From positions 62,001 through 126,000 of the forward strand of contig VXBA01005362.1 of assembly GCA_013399895.1 (NCBI GenBank): 64,000 nt of DNA, written 5' to 3'. Within the stretch, counting starts at the first letter, position 1. Each line of letters opens with the position of its first letter. This document shows, piece after piece, positions 12,601 to 27,600 of the stretch. Both the position numbers and the translations under genes were made by a program. Below the pieces are notes generated by a model, which was given only the letters and a program-made list of their open reading frames with translations, did no database searches and was not told the origin of the DNA. This DNA comes from Serilophus lunatus (taxonomy: Eukaryota > Chordata > Aves > Passeriformes > Eurylaimidae).

Positions 12601-15600
12601 GTTTAGATGATGGGTTGCTGTTAGATTATAGGTTGGACTTGATGATCTTTAAGGTCTCTTCCAACCTTGCTGATACTGTGACATAAGAGCAAGCAACACC
12701 ACAGGGACACAACCTTGGTGCCATCCCTAATTTCTAAGCTAAAGCACAACTGCTGCTGTTGCTGCTTCCTGGAGAAAAAGAGGTAAAATAAACTCTGCTC
12801 CTGTCCTGGAAGGGCCAGGAGGCTGCCAGACTGCAGGGTCACCTAAGGGACCACAGCTACTCAGCTGCAGAGGCTGGGATTTACACGTAAAGCATTGCTG
12901 CAAAAATCCTTTGAGGCTTATGCCCAGCAAACACCAAGTGCCAGCCTAGAGCAGGGCTTGTCACGCTTAAATTCACTGAAATAACTGGGGGGAGAATCTC
13001 CCCTGTGTTCCCTTTATGTGCTTCAGGGTTTCTGAGACATTGAAAGGTCTGGCTTAGAGGAAAATCACTCCAAAGATAGGTCAAATAAAAGCCAGTTATT
13101 TACAAATGGAAAAGGGCAGAAAATAGTCATAAAAAGGCAGCTGGATCAAGGAGGCTGCCCAGTGGCTCAGGGGCACTGATCTTCTGCCTGCAGCCCTGCT
13201 CACATGGTTGTTTTCTTCCCCACTCACTTTCTGTGTGGGCACACTCAGCACCAGCAAACCCCTCATGGATTACACCAACATGAAATAGGATTTGCAGGGA
13301 CAAGTGCATTGTAGACAGTGGCATGGCCTTCTTTTGCTTGGAATTTGGAGATTCCAACCCAGCCAAGGGGCAAAGCCATCCCCAGGCTCAGCACCTTCAG
13401 CTCCTCAGGCTGAAAAGTCTTTGCCCCAAACCTGTACCCAGGGGTGGAAGGTCATTGTTTTCTCCCAGATAATGTGTCACCTTTGCTTCAGTCAGACTGC
13501 AAGTCATTCTAAGGACTCTCAGCAAACTATTCTCCATCTATATCATCATAAAGTTGGCAAATACAGTAAAAAAATCCTTGCAGAAACTGAGGGAAATAAG
13601 AAATGTTTTCCCCAAAGCAAGTTCTTTCAGTAACAACACTCACAACAGAGAAGTAATGATGCCCAGCAAGAGCACAGGGAATATTTGCAGCCAAAAAAGT
13701 GGGGAGAGAAGATAATGTACCTGCAGAAACAGCAGCCTTCAAGTAGAATTATTTACTGTACACCCTGGGAGTATCTTTTTTAAATAATAAAGATACAGTT
13801 ATTTCCTGTCCAGGACGGTCCACTCAAGCCCTGTATTAGAAATCCACACATTCTGCTGGCTGAAATTCAAACTGCAACTTCATCTGACTATCAATAACTT
13901 TCTAATTACTCTCTCCTGATATAGGCAGACGCACTGCAACTCTACTCCAGAGCTGTCATTAACCTACAAAGTCACACAATTCTACAGCTCTAAAGTCTCT
14001 CAGGTAAAACAAGAAATAAATATAGGGGGTGTGATTTGGAGAAAATAATAAATCTTCACGGGCAGGATATAACACCTCATGGGCCAGGCATGCTCTGTGT
14101 ATTAGGCTTACCACTAATAGTAATAATAAACCAAAAAAGGCTGTTTTGCATTAAAATTTTCTTTGCAGTTTGAAGAACAAAATTTGCCAGGCTAACAGCC
14201 ATTCCTTGTGGTTAAATTAGCTTTCAGAGCGGCTATTAAGTTGAAATCCTTATGTTGTGAAGTTGTGCACAACTTCACAGTGAGAAAAAAATCAGTATGG
14301 GTTGTCAGCTCCTCAGGACAAGAGCAATCAGAGCTGGAGCCACAGTGAAGTCAACTGTCATGTCATTCTCCGTATACAAACACTTCAGAATTAAAAAGGT
14401 GTTAAAAATAAATTGCATTTTCTCTTCACTGTAGATGAGTGATGTAGATGACTGCATTTAAATCCTGCTGGCTTGACTCTGCCTGTTCTTGCTGCCCTGA
14501 TGTTTTGAAGGGTTTGAAACAAATCCTGCTGAAGTCAAGGGAAAAGTTCTGCAGCTCTGACAACACCTGAGGGTTTACTGCAGTCTGGAGGCAGTTTGCA
14601 GGTACTCAGGAAACTGGGATATGTGTCTAGTTTGAGGTGCCCAACCAAATTCATGCAGAGCTGTGGAATGATAAGGGTGGCTAGCCCAGCTGGAGATGGA
14701 AAATACCACTGGTCTAGTGACTAAATATCTATATTAAAAGCAGTGCTTTGCATGAGTCTGGAAACACAAGCACAGTTCCACCAGTGTAACTAGCCAGAAG
14801 CAATCCAGCACAATTTAGATGCTCTGCAAACAAATAGTTTAGCATTTCATAAGATGGTGTATCTCCTGTCAGGCATTGCTTTACTCTTCTCCCTTAGCAG
14901 GGAGTGCACACAGTGGAGTTGGCTCCAATGGCATCTGTGTTATTTGTGTTAGCAGGAGTCACCAACACAAATATCCTCACTCTAGTTATAAAAGAAGCTG
15001 ACTTTGGGCTGGGGCTGCTGGCAAGCCTTGGGGAACTGCTCTCAAGGAACGAAATCCCAAGCCTCTTCAGTGGGGTCTGGGACCAGACCTCAAAAACAGC
15101 TTTCCCAAACTTAATCCCAAGTATTTGTCTCAACTTCTTGCTACAGAAGGTACTGAGCTTTGTGGTTTGCTCCCTCACTCAGTTCCCAAGAGCTGAAATC
15201 AGCTTTGTCACCCCAGTTGCAGAGGTCAATCACTTTACAGGCCTATGGTGATTTTATTTGGGCAATCTATAAAATACAATCATAAAATGAAAGCAAAAGC
15301 CATCCATGTAATGGATGGCAAACTGCAACCCATGGCAAACCTGCCTTAGAAAGAGCAGTATTTCAGTCCTTGCAGTACCCTTGGGAGAACCCCAAACACT
15401 GAGCAGAGACTTGCAGCAGGATCTGTTTTACATAGCAAGGCTGAGGCACAAAGCTGGGCTTTGCTTCCAGCTATGCTACAGGTCAGTGGTGGAGGGTTAA
15501 GGGAAAACTCAGAAGAACTTGTTTAACCACCTGTTCTGTGATTCTCTGCCATGGCTGTTCCAAAGGTATCTAACTCTCCCTCCCCCTCCCTGCCTTCTGA

Positions 15601-18600
15601 CAGCATTACCAGCTCAAGGGTCACACAACCCAATCACTCAATGCAGAGAAACCATGAGATTTATATCCAGCAGCTACACTTGCACCACCTGCTGATTTAC
15701 GTTGCTTTTCTCCCATTTTCTGCCAGTTCCCCTTCACAGGGAATCACGGTTACAGTTCCAGCACAGTAATACCTGTGATGGTTAATCATGCCTGTGCATC
15801 TGAGCTGTCAGCAGACCTGGGCAGGTCATCTTCCAAAAGAAAAAATTATGGAGGCAGTTTTCACAGCTGGAACTCCCATCTCATCTCAGGCCAACACAGC
15901 TCCTGCCTCACCCTACATGGACTCAACTGGTTAAGATGGTTTTGTCCTGTTATGTCAGACACATTGCTTCCAAAAGCCTCTGGCTGTTTCTGGAGGAGGG
16001 CACTCCTGGATCCAAAGTTCTTTGTCTCCTGGATTTCTACAAGAACAGCACATCCTTGGCATCTGAACAATCAGTGATTTTTCTCACATTCCTAATTCCT
16101 GTAGCACACAGGGAGGAATCCCAGCTACTGCAGAATCCATCTCTCACTGCACTTCACAGCATTCCTTCATCTTCACAAAGCCCAAAACAAGTTTGTCAGA
16201 GCACAGGAGGTGAATATCTGCAGCAATTCAGTCACACTGGCAGGCAGCTAACCACATAGATCCAACCCTTGGTCTTCCAGGTAGGATTTTAGTCCAAGTC
16301 CCAGACTCCCCTGAAACCTGACACACAACAAAGAGTGGTGTGTGTACACCTAAAGCCAAAGTCAGCACCCCAGCCACTTCCCAACCTTCCCTGCAGGGGA
16401 GACGCAATATTCTTATCATATGAACTTACATGCAGCTAGGTAGTGTTTCTGGATTTCTCCACATCCACACCTGCCTGCACCTCTGTCTCCTTCATAGGGA
16501 ACAGTGGGAGACACACTCAGCCCAGACTTACAAGACACAGCAGCATCTCCAGTGCCAAGGAGATGAGCACAGTTCCTAGCTGGAAGTTCGACCATTTCAT
16601 ATTTATACATTCCCAGCACATCCTTCAGCCTGTTCCATTGCTCAAAACAAACAGCCCTTCTCCTCTGTGGGATCAGCCCACCAGATCCATCACTGCAGAA
16701 GCCTGGCCAACATGCACTCCTCCTTCCACAGGCTGCACCATCTCCATCCATCTCCCTCCTCCCCCACGCCAGACCCGATGCTGATGGATAAATGCGTGGA
16801 TTCACGGCTGGACACAGAGCCAAGTCCTTCTGCAGAACACATGACCTTACAGCCCTGACCAAGCCTGGGACTGCTCAGGTAAACTCTCTTCTCCAGCCAA
16901 GAGTTCAGCAGAATTTCCACCTCATAGAGCACCCATAGCCCCGAGGAGGAAGCACCAGAGAGGCCTGAGCTCCAAACTTTATCCTGGCTCTGTGCTGCCT
17001 GCAGGGTGCCAGAGCAATGGCACAACCTGGGATTTTGCTGGTGGTGTGGCTCAGGCCCCTGTGGTGGAATCACACCAAGCAAGTGCATCTGGGGCCCTAC
17101 AAGTGCATTTCCATTACCTAAGCCAAAGCAAAAGATTTCCCATGTACAGGAGAGTTCTGAGAGGGACACAGCCCTCCTCTGCTATCGAGAGGTTAATGAC
17201 AAACTCACAACCCAATGAAAGATTTGAATATTCTGCATATTTGTACCTCCTGTTACTACCCCATGTGAGGACCCTCACCTGTAATTACACTCATATTTCC
17301 CCTGAGAGGAAGGAGGTAAATCAGCATCATTCCCTCTATCCCAGAGGCCAACTAACACAATTGAGTCACACAGGTCATGACAGAGCCAGGAATCAACTCT
17401 GAGCTTCCCAAAACCCAGAAAAGCCAGGCACAAATACCTCCTTTCATGAAAATATTCACTGTACAATAGAACCCAGCTAGAACTTAGAGCTAAATCATGG
17501 AAGACAGAAGGGAAGGAGGAACTAAAGTCTGCCTGTTCACTCCAGTTTCCATCTATCCACAGATCCAGATCCATTTCTGACTCCAGGAACACAGGGTACA
17601 CAAGCACAAAAGAGGAAAGCAGGAGAAGAAGCACTGCCAGTCCCTCCTCCCGCTGTTCTCTCAAAGCTTCTGAAGAATAGATGTTCAAAATTTATTTCCT
17701 TCCATCTCTAACAAGTCCTCAAGACATGCTCAGAAAGGGAAGGAATCACCAAGTCTCTCCTTGTTCCTGACTGAGGGAAAGGGGGAAGGCAGGGCACTAA
17801 GCAGACACACAGACTGGAAGGTGTAACTAAAGGGCATTTTTAATGATGTTTATTTTGGCTGTTATTAAAGGGAGGAACCAAAAAGTCCAGAAGCCATTCA
17901 CACAAAAATGTTAATGCTTTCCCAAGTTCAATGATGCAATTTTTTCCCCCCTAAAGACTATATGAAAACCATACAGGACAGCCAAGGGAACAGAGGAGAA
18001 GGAATTCTCCACAGAGACATCCAGTATTCTGAAAGCACATCAAAGGTATCAGCTAAATCACTCCCAGCCTCATTTTACAAGCTAAGAGGATGAGAAAGGG
18101 CAATGAATTAAGAATTTATAAAGATGGACAGATAAAAGTTGAGGCAATCTTCAAGAAAAAAAAAAAATTGAAGAATGGCTTTTTTAGAGATTTGATGAAG
18201 TCACTGTTAATAATTTATCTCCCTACAAGTTAAGACACCGACAATCAAAAGTGATGCCCTTCAGAAATGAAGGGCACATCTACACTGGAAGGCCAGATAG
18301 TACATCTCTCTCTCCCCTACACATTCTCAGTGGCTCCAGCTTGTTTTAAATCTCTTACTGAACAACACAACAGCAACAAACCCCTGGAACGCAAGAAAAC
18401 AAAAGCCTTCAGGGAGCACACAGTAACTTTCAAATGATATGGAAAGGAGGTCTTGGGTTATCTATACCATCCCTTCCCAGGCCATACAACTCCCTGTGTG
18501 CCCACACTCCTGCCTCGCTGCAGGAACACAACCTGCCCAGTCCAGGCCTCATGTGCTTCTCATTGGGACTGTGTGTGTTTATCTGAGAGTCTCCAGTGCT

Positions 18601-21600
18601 GGTGACTGGGAGTGCTTTGGTCTTGCACTGAAGTTTGGCATTGGACTCAGTCAGCTCTTGGAAATTCCAGGATGCCTCGACCCCATTCGGGTTTCAACCT
18701 ACCAATCTGAACATTATCTGTTCTCCCCTTATGGCAGTGGCAAAACACGCAAAGGGAAAGGGTAGTAGAGTGTGGCCCTTCCTATGATGTACTTAATACA
18801 GAAAAGAGGCAAAGGAAATCCTCAGGAAACTCCAGTGTACAAGTCAGAGAAAGCAGTTTTAACAAGTTTTCTGAGGGCTGCTCTGTTTTGAAGTTCATAG
18901 CCATGCAAATATAAATTTTCTGGACTACTCCTCAAAATCCTTTCCCATTTTCCTTTGACTTCACATCGCAACTGAGAGTTTCAGCCTAAGTTGGGAGCGA
19001 CACAAAGTACTTCAGGAGTGCATGCTGGTTCCTTGAAAAGGGATGACAAAAAGTAGATTATAAAATTATGTATTCCAAACTTGGAGCTTCCTGCCCCAAA
19101 TCTGTCAGTGAGGCACTAAAAAACTGGCATGGCTTCAAGAGCAGTCCAAAGCCAACACAGCAATTTTGAAGCATATCAGAAAGAAAACAGAAATAATATA
19201 ACATCCAACAATGACAAGTGAAAGAGCTGAAAGGTCAAACCGAGGCGCTTGGAGTCAAAAAGAGTGTGTGAGCCCCAGCAGCAATCCCACCAAAACTGGA
19301 TGAGAGTTCCCTGCATGGAATGAGGAACTTGGTCCTCTCAAGCTCTGCCACTTCAGGCAGAGTGAACTCACAACAACCAGTACGGATGACCTTGGGACAG
19401 AGGTGGTGTTCTGAAACCAAGTTCAGAGACAGTCAGACTGTCCAGGCACAAAAAGGGTCTCTGGGATGTCCCCAGAGACCTGAGTTTATTGTTGGCTCAA
19501 TTCCCAGCCAAGCTGCACCTGTAAAACAGGGTGAACAACTTCAGCAAACCAAATCCATTAACTCTTGGGTTCTGCAAAATACCTTCTCCATTACATCAAC
19601 AACTCACTGGTCTGAATTTCCTTTGCAAAGCACCTTGAGATCTACTGATAAAGAGGTTTCTGTCAGATGTTCAGCATCTCAGGTGAGCTCTGGTATTTAC
19701 AACACAAACCAACTCTGTTTCTTTATACCTTAAACACAACCAAGCCATTTGACTCCCAACAGTAGAATAAACCTGAACAGTAGCAAGGCTCTGCTTTGTG
19801 TCAAGTAAATATTTAGGACTCAGGTGGCCAAAACTGTGCCAGAGTTATTTCTCTGCCCCCTCACCTTTGCAGTCTAGGGCTGTGGGTGACACTTTCTCTA
19901 CAGGTAACCCAGCAGCACAAGCCAAGAGCACTAAAAGCAAGAAGTGTTTGGTCTCATAGGAACAAACAAACTCCAAAGTACCTGCTGGGATATCAAGACC
20001 TACCTCACTTGCAGGAAGGAGATGGCAAACGTGAATCCCTCATGGTTGGCATATATGTTTTATAAGCATGTTTAAACAATTTGGGGACAAATAAGGTCAA
20101 GTTAGCTTATGCAAGCACAAGAGCCACTGCCTTGCAGCAGCCAGGGCTGCTATTTTGGGAAACTGTCTCTTCACTTAACATTCCTGGCCCTTGATTCTCC
20201 CTCATCTGCCTCGTAGCTTTGCCTGCATAATTCAATGATAACCAAGACTGCACTTTTCTCACATTGCTTCCTCCCCAGTTCCAGCATATGTCACTAGATC
20301 AACCCATTCCAGGATGCTCCTCACCTTGACATCTGTGTGAGAAGGCAACACAAGTCCTGAGGCGAGGAAGGATATGCAGGCAGACACCAGGGGGTAACAC
20401 CCTGTCCTCTCTCACAGCCTTACACCTGCCATGGCAACCCTGCACCTGAGGAGTTACAGCCCCAGAGCTGCAAATCTGACCCAGGACGCAGCACAGCAAA
20501 CCCTTCAGGTGACAGTGTCCTTGAGAACAACAGCACTGCCTGAATCACAAGTGCACATCGCTTAAAGAGTTGTAGATTTCTCCCTGGGTCAAAGAAAGGT
20601 ATAAAATTCTAAATTACCACTTTTTCCTCTTAAAACAGCTACTTATGAGGGATAATGACAGGAATGGCCAGTGACAACAAGTGCAGGCCTTGCAATTAGA
20701 GGTAGGACAGTCAAACTCCATAATTTTCCACAGCATCACTCAGCTCTCAGTCCAGGTTCTCCTGCATGAGCCCTCACATGCCAACATCTGTTTGCTGACA
20801 TACTCCCCTCTGAAATCACAGCTGACCTGGAATGGCCCAGGCAGGAAACAAGTCTTTAAGAAAGGGATGAGAATAAGCTGCAAGAGAAACTCACAGTTCT
20901 GCACATGCCCTCTGGCTAAGCAGGAGTGTGTGCGTGCATCAGGGACAGAAAGGGCTGTTGTTCAGCCCAAGCTCTTGCCAAAAAAACTCACCCCATAACT
21001 TCAACTTCAGCCCTGGAACTTCCACCCGACCTGTAGGTTCTCTTTCAGTCAAGCACACAACTTTCACCTGAAGATTCAGGGCTGATAAACTCTTCAGTAA
21101 GATATTTTAATGGTGGAATACTCTTTGACAAATGCATATTCTCTACAGATTGTAAATTTGATCAGTTTCCAGCCTCTGGCTTTTACAACAAGGGATTCTT
21201 TTACCATCTCCAAAAGAAACCAGTCATGTCACAAGTATTGTTCTACTATCTCACAGAGCCACTGCATGTTTTTACAGCTACTACCAGTTAAATGAACATT
21301 TCTGCACCTGCCAAAATGACACAGAATACCTTTTGCAGCTTTAGAAAATTCTGTAGTAAAAGTGCCAGCACTTACCTATGAATCATAACTGTTAAATGGA
21401 ATATAAAGACCTTAATCTCTCCTAATTACAGCAACATTTAAAGACATACAGCTGCCCCAGCCCCACATCAGCACTGGGTTAGTACAGAGGAGGAGCAGGA
21501 AGGGAGACAAAACTCAACGTATGTAGCAACACCAACAGCACCCTGTAAAAATGTTATTTCAGGGCTTTCTCAGGCCAGAAAAAGAACCAGCACCTATATC

Positions 21601-24600
21601 CTGCTGCCATTTACCAGTATGGGAGGCCTCCTGCCCACAGGGTAAACCTTGGACAATCCAAACAAACTGACTGAATTTCTCAGGTATTTCTCTTTAAACA
21701 TACATGACCACAGAAAGGAAAGGCACTGAGGAAACTTCGGTAGCAAAGCTCATTAAAATCCTGGATGGGTTGCAAAATGCTAAACTTTCCCTGACAAGAA
21801 CAACATAAAGATACTATAAATGTCTGTGGTTTCCCAGTGAATCACCAAGTCCTGCAGGTATTCTGCTACCACAGAGAAACATGGAGATCACCAGGCTGGG
21901 AGGAGTGGCATGTTTTATGTAGCTGAGAAATAAAATCATACCTAACTCTACCCATTGAGTTACAGATGTAATTATTAAACAAAAACTGTTTAATGAAACA
22001 GTGTGGTCTAAATTACCATGTAACCAGCACCTCAAGAAGTAAAGAATGAAAGCTAACCTTAGAAAGAGGTCATTATTACAGTTAGGTAGGAACTCCCAGA
22101 CTGGAATCTCCCAAGTTTAGCCACCACATCACAACATTAATTTGGCTGCTTAATTCCCCCCCACATCAGTCCACAAGAACACAAGTGAATGGCATTTGCT
22201 TCTTCCATCTCCTGTCCTACAGATTATCTCCCATGTAACAGCTGCACCCAAGAACTGTCCTGGGGCACAATCTGCCCTTGCCGCTGACCCAGGAGCCCTG
22301 CAACTTCCGTCACTGTTTTTTCTGTACAAATTATTTTCCAGTGTATTTTAAGGTTTCCCTGATAAACAATACTGGGGGGGGGGGTCTGGTTCAAAAGGCC
22401 AGCAATGCACCAGGAGCAAAAAGTCTAGTGCACCTCAGCTCTAACTCTTTGGCCCTGAAGTTCATTAAAATAGAAAACTTTCATGACATGTCCTGAAATT
22501 AGTGTTCACAATATCTTTCCATTCCTTTTGTTTTTTAGGCAACCTTATATTAATCTATATGAGTTTATTCCCTAAAATTCAAGCTCTGTCTATTGGATCC
22601 AGACACAGAACTGCACCTGGCGCATCTCCTGCATCCTGTGAAAATCCCCCTGAACAGTGTTCCAAGAATTCTGCCATCCTGGTGGGCACTCATGAGGTGC
22701 TATCTGTACACTGACCATGCTGGAGCTTGTTACCTCTGTCACTTGGCTGATGCTTCTGTTGATCAATTCCTCCCATTCGTCCTCTGTCATGAAGAGCTTC
22801 AGTTCATGAAGTAGCAGAACCTTGTGGAGAAGCAAACAGGCCATAGCCTAAAAGAGAAAAGGGAGAACAGAATATGAAACTCTATAATCTCTAGGGAAGG
22901 TGTCAGCAATACAAATACCCTGCTAAAGCAAGTAAATAAATAATATACATACCCTGACAAAAAAAAAAAAAAATGAGGCCAGCATCCAGGAATGCCATGT
23001 TACAAGCGCTGCATATCCTCACCAACAGGTATGTCATGGAATGGTTTGGGTTAGAAGGGATTAAAGACCTTCTCATTCCACTCCCTGCCCCGGGCAGGGA
23101 CACCTCCCACTATCCCAGGTTGTTCCAAGCCCCGTTCAACCTGCCCTTGGACACTCCCAGGGATGGGGCAGCCACAGCTTCTCTGGGTAACCTGTGCCAG
23201 AGCCTCCCCACCTTCACAGGAAGAAACTCCTTCCTAATATCCCACCTTCCATCATCTTAAGGGTCTGTTAGTAAACATTCTTCAGGTTCTCAGAGTCACC
23301 TCCAGAGACAAGGTGTGGCTTTGGTTGAAAGCACATATATAAAACAGAAGGTCAAAGTGGAGCAGACGGATCATGCCACTTCTAGATTTATGCATTAATA
23401 TTAAAAATATGCTTTAGTAGCTGCTCCAAGTGCATCACTATGAGTCTCTCCAAGTTTTCAGGGAGCACCCTTCACCATGCTCTGATGAACGAAGCAAGTG
23501 CAAATAACCAAAAATAAAAGCTTGCACGTTTGCAAATGCTTCGTTTCAAAGGAATCCTGATGGAAACTGCTGTTCAGAGCAACACTTGGCCTTGCCCTGG
23601 AGTCAAACTTGCTCAGTAAGCTCTACATTAACACAGCAATGAGAGGAGAGGCCACTAGAAAACCAACAGCGATCTGCGATCTTCTTACACATCCTTTTCT
23701 AACCCAGAACTCCTATTTTAAGTCTTTCTTAGGTACAAGAAAAAAAAAAAAAGCAGCAATGGGAAAAAGCAAATTACAGAAATGTACAAAATACAGTAAT
23801 GAAGATTAGTGCAAATAGCTTAGAGGATTTAAAGGGGAATTTCCTGTAGCAGCATGGAGTTAGTGAGCAAATTCTACTCATAAAGAAAAAAAACATTGCC
23901 TCTAGCTGCCATCACACTGCCCAAAACTGAAGGCAGGTACAAATACCAAAAATCACAGGGAATTACAACAACAGCTAATCTCATCCAATGAAAGCAAGGG
24001 CTCCTCTTCTTTAAACCCATATTGCAGAGTTTGTAAAACTCCTTATCAAAGACATCAATGAGATCAAAAGTCTAAGAGATCTCAAGAATAAAAGCAGCTT
24101 GGTAACACCCTGGTCTCCAGGTACTACCCAAAAAAAGCAACCTGAAAAACACGGAGCAGGAGACTGAAAACTAGCCATGCAGTACCAACACTTCTAGTGG
24201 AGTGTTTCTAGGGAACTCTTTACTGAGTAATTCAAAGTGGGTGAAGAGAAGAAATCCCTGGATCTCCTGTGAGCAGCAAGACCATCCAGAGCTGTAAGCA
24301 GTCAAACAAAACAGCTCAGAAGCTCAAGGAGGTCTGTGCTCCAGGCTTCTGGGAGGGACAGGACACTGCCCACAGATCCCTCACTGATAACACCAGCACT
24401 CAGATCTGTGTTAGATAATGGCACACATCCTTGTAAACTTCCCTCCAGTTTGCACCAGTAGGGCCAATAAAGAGGATTATCCAAAGAGAGCTTTCACTCA
24501 CACAAGGAAATGCTGCTTTTTACTGGAGGGCAAAAATGCAGGAGGGAACCAATGAGATCACATCAAGGATTTATGCTGATTTAATGAGGGAGAACACCCT

Positions 24601-27600
24601 AATGCCATGTCCAAGGCATGCAGGCTCACATATTCCTTGTAATTATGGGGAGACTGTCTTACAGAACAAATTATGGCATGTCTGCATGCATGTACCAAAT
24701 GTTGTGGAAAGTCACTTCAGTGCAATTATAAAGAGAATGTGACCCTTGGAGCAGATAAAAGACTGTAATTCATTCTGAAAGGCTCAGGCAGGGTCACAAA
24801 GCTCCAGGCACTGGCTGTTCTCTGACAATTCCAAACACATTCATACTGAAAGTGGGTGCAAAGCAGAGAGAAGGGTCCTCCTGTCAAGGTATCCTGAGGT
24901 ACCTCAGGACTACAGATTTACCCCAGAGGCACCAGTGCCAAGGGCCTGCTCAGGAACTACTCCAGTCAGCAGTGGGTGGGAGCACCAAGTCAAGGAGGAA
25001 AAGAACTGGAGGGGAACCAAAGCCATACAAAGGAAAAAGAGCTCTGGAGACCTGAGACTGAGAACAGTCCCTGAATGGGAGCTGGTCCTCAGCAAGCACT
25101 AAACTTGAAAACTATTTTAAAGGAGAAGAAAAAAACCTACTGAACATTCCCTTCCATGTATCACAAATGAAGTCAGAACACTCAGTCATCTGAGGACCCT
25201 GGTGCTCTCTCTTTAGTAATTTTGTCAAGCTCAGAGCTTTCACACCTCCAGCCTGTGTATTAAGATTCCAGCAAAGTGAAAATATGTTTAGAGCTTCACA
25301 TAATTAAAACACTAATACTGCTCTACTCAACATTATCCTGTTTCATGATCGTTTTTAAACCTAATGATAATTTAGTACTAAGCAGGAATAACTTTTCTCA
25401 TCTGAAACAACAAAAAATAAAATATTTACTTGTTAGTTGAAATAGAGTTTGGCTTAAGAACATCTCAGAGAGGAAACGTGACACTGATTACTACAAGACC
25501 CTCAGTGCCATGCTATGCTGTAGTTTAAGGTCATCATATTCATCCCAAAGTCAGTGACTCCTCTGTTCCTAGAGCTGTTATTAACACACAGCCTCTTTTT
25601 CCAGAGCAAACTGCACAGTTCAACAGCAAAAGTTAAACCACAGGGAGAGGGGACTGATGTCAGCAGCCTCAGCCAGAAACATCCAGGCCAGAACCAAAAC
25701 TAAAATCCAGTTCTTCAGTCCTGGTCCAAGGGCAAACCTGATATGAAACAGCACTTCTCATTCCTGCTGGGGCCAACCCACCTCAGCAAGTTCAAACTAA
25801 ACCAGGACAGGCAGTGAATTTTTTTCTTTAGAAGGTGGTACAACCATCACACCTCGCTCACAGCATCCATCAGCACGTGAAGGAAGATCCTGAGTGTCCT
25901 CATAAAACTGCTTAAAAGTCAATGCACCCAGAGAAAACAACCCAGCAACCAGGAGCACAAAGCTGCCACATCACCTTGAAAAGCAACAATCCTCAGCAAT
26001 GGCTTTTTCAGCCACAATTTATCTGTGAGGGCTGAGAAACAAACCACTGGCTGGAAGGGCATGGAACAGCTCCCCACAGAGTAGTGGATTGGATTTACAT
26101 AAAGGATTTTGAACATTCAAAGAGGAATCACTTTCATAACCTTCAGGAGATTTACCAGGTAACACATGCTTTGTTTTCACACCTAATATAGGAGAGGCTA
26201 AAAGTACGACCACTTTGCAAAAGTAAGGAAAGACCCAAAATGAGTCAGATCTCTAGGAACCACTTCCTTGAATGTGGGAGAGAAACAGTTCTCTGTTTGC
26301 AGTTCATTTTCTAGTCAAATAAATGGAAACAATGCACCTGAAAACAGACATGTCAGAGGTGTGAACATGCAGGCACTTGAGGGCTACTCAGAATTTCTGG
26401 CCATTTTACTTACCCATATCAACATAACACACTTTTTAGGAGCCCAGACACTCAATTCTTCTATGAAAACAGCCTCAAAACCTAAAAATGAGGCTGCTCA
26501 AAGGATTTTTCAAGCCACCTCCTAGAATGAAGCTCTTCCCATGCCCAGCAGCTTCTGAAAACATGTCACTACCATTCGGTGGTGCTCCTGTGACAATACC
26601 AGCAATCCAGAAAGATCCTTTTAGAAATACAGAACAGTCACAAAATTCACCTATTTTCTGTTCTGTGAACCAGTTTCACCAAGACTTTGGAAGTACCAGG
26701 CCACACATTGAGCAGCTCAGGAGGAGCCAGGCCACCCCACGTAGTTCAAATCTTCTGCATCAACATTATCAACCCTGCTAATTTCTCACAGTTCATCATT
26801 TACCCCATAAATGTTCATGATGTGACTTTATACATGACAGAGGGACCAGCATATTTTAGCATCACATCAAAGACCAGCAGCAATATGAAGTTTGGAAAGT
26901 ATTCCCACAAAATCCAGCACTGACCTGGAGCTCAACAACTATCCAGTTGTCCCTCTCCCTTCCTGCTCTCCATAGCAACAACTGGTATTTTGGATTGTCT
27001 TACAAGTATTTGGCAATTTCAGAGTATGTTGCTGAAAATATCAGAGTATTCCCTGTATTTTTTCAGAGTCAAATCAAGCCTGGGATGTTCCTGACAGCCC
27101 TATGAGAGAGCCAAGTATTATCGACACTTCCCAAATGGACAAAAACAGCAGAAGACTCAAGAGTCCCAGCTACCAAACTCCAGCTCAGCTCAGAGGAGAA
27201 GGCTGTTATCTCCCCACGTGCAAAACTTCTGAAAGGAGAATGTGTGAGAACAGTTACAAGCAGTTGACAACCACATTAGAGCTTTTTATAAAGGGAGGAG
27301 AATGTTCTAGAAGCCATCCAGTTACCTAATCAAAACATCTTCTCCCTAATGTCAGTTTTTTAAAACAAAACCAATAAAATAGTAAAAAAATAAATACAAA
27401 GGCAGTCTATTCAAGCAGAGATAGTAGACACACATACATCTATCAACCATATGACTAAACAAGGCAGAAAGGCTCATTATCAGCCCACGTGGGAGCAGAG
27501 AACAAACAATAACTAAGGGCAGTTGCCAACCCTGGGATTTTCTGTGGCTTTTTAAATTTCTTTCTTATCTACAATGATTACTCAAAATGCCATTGAGTGT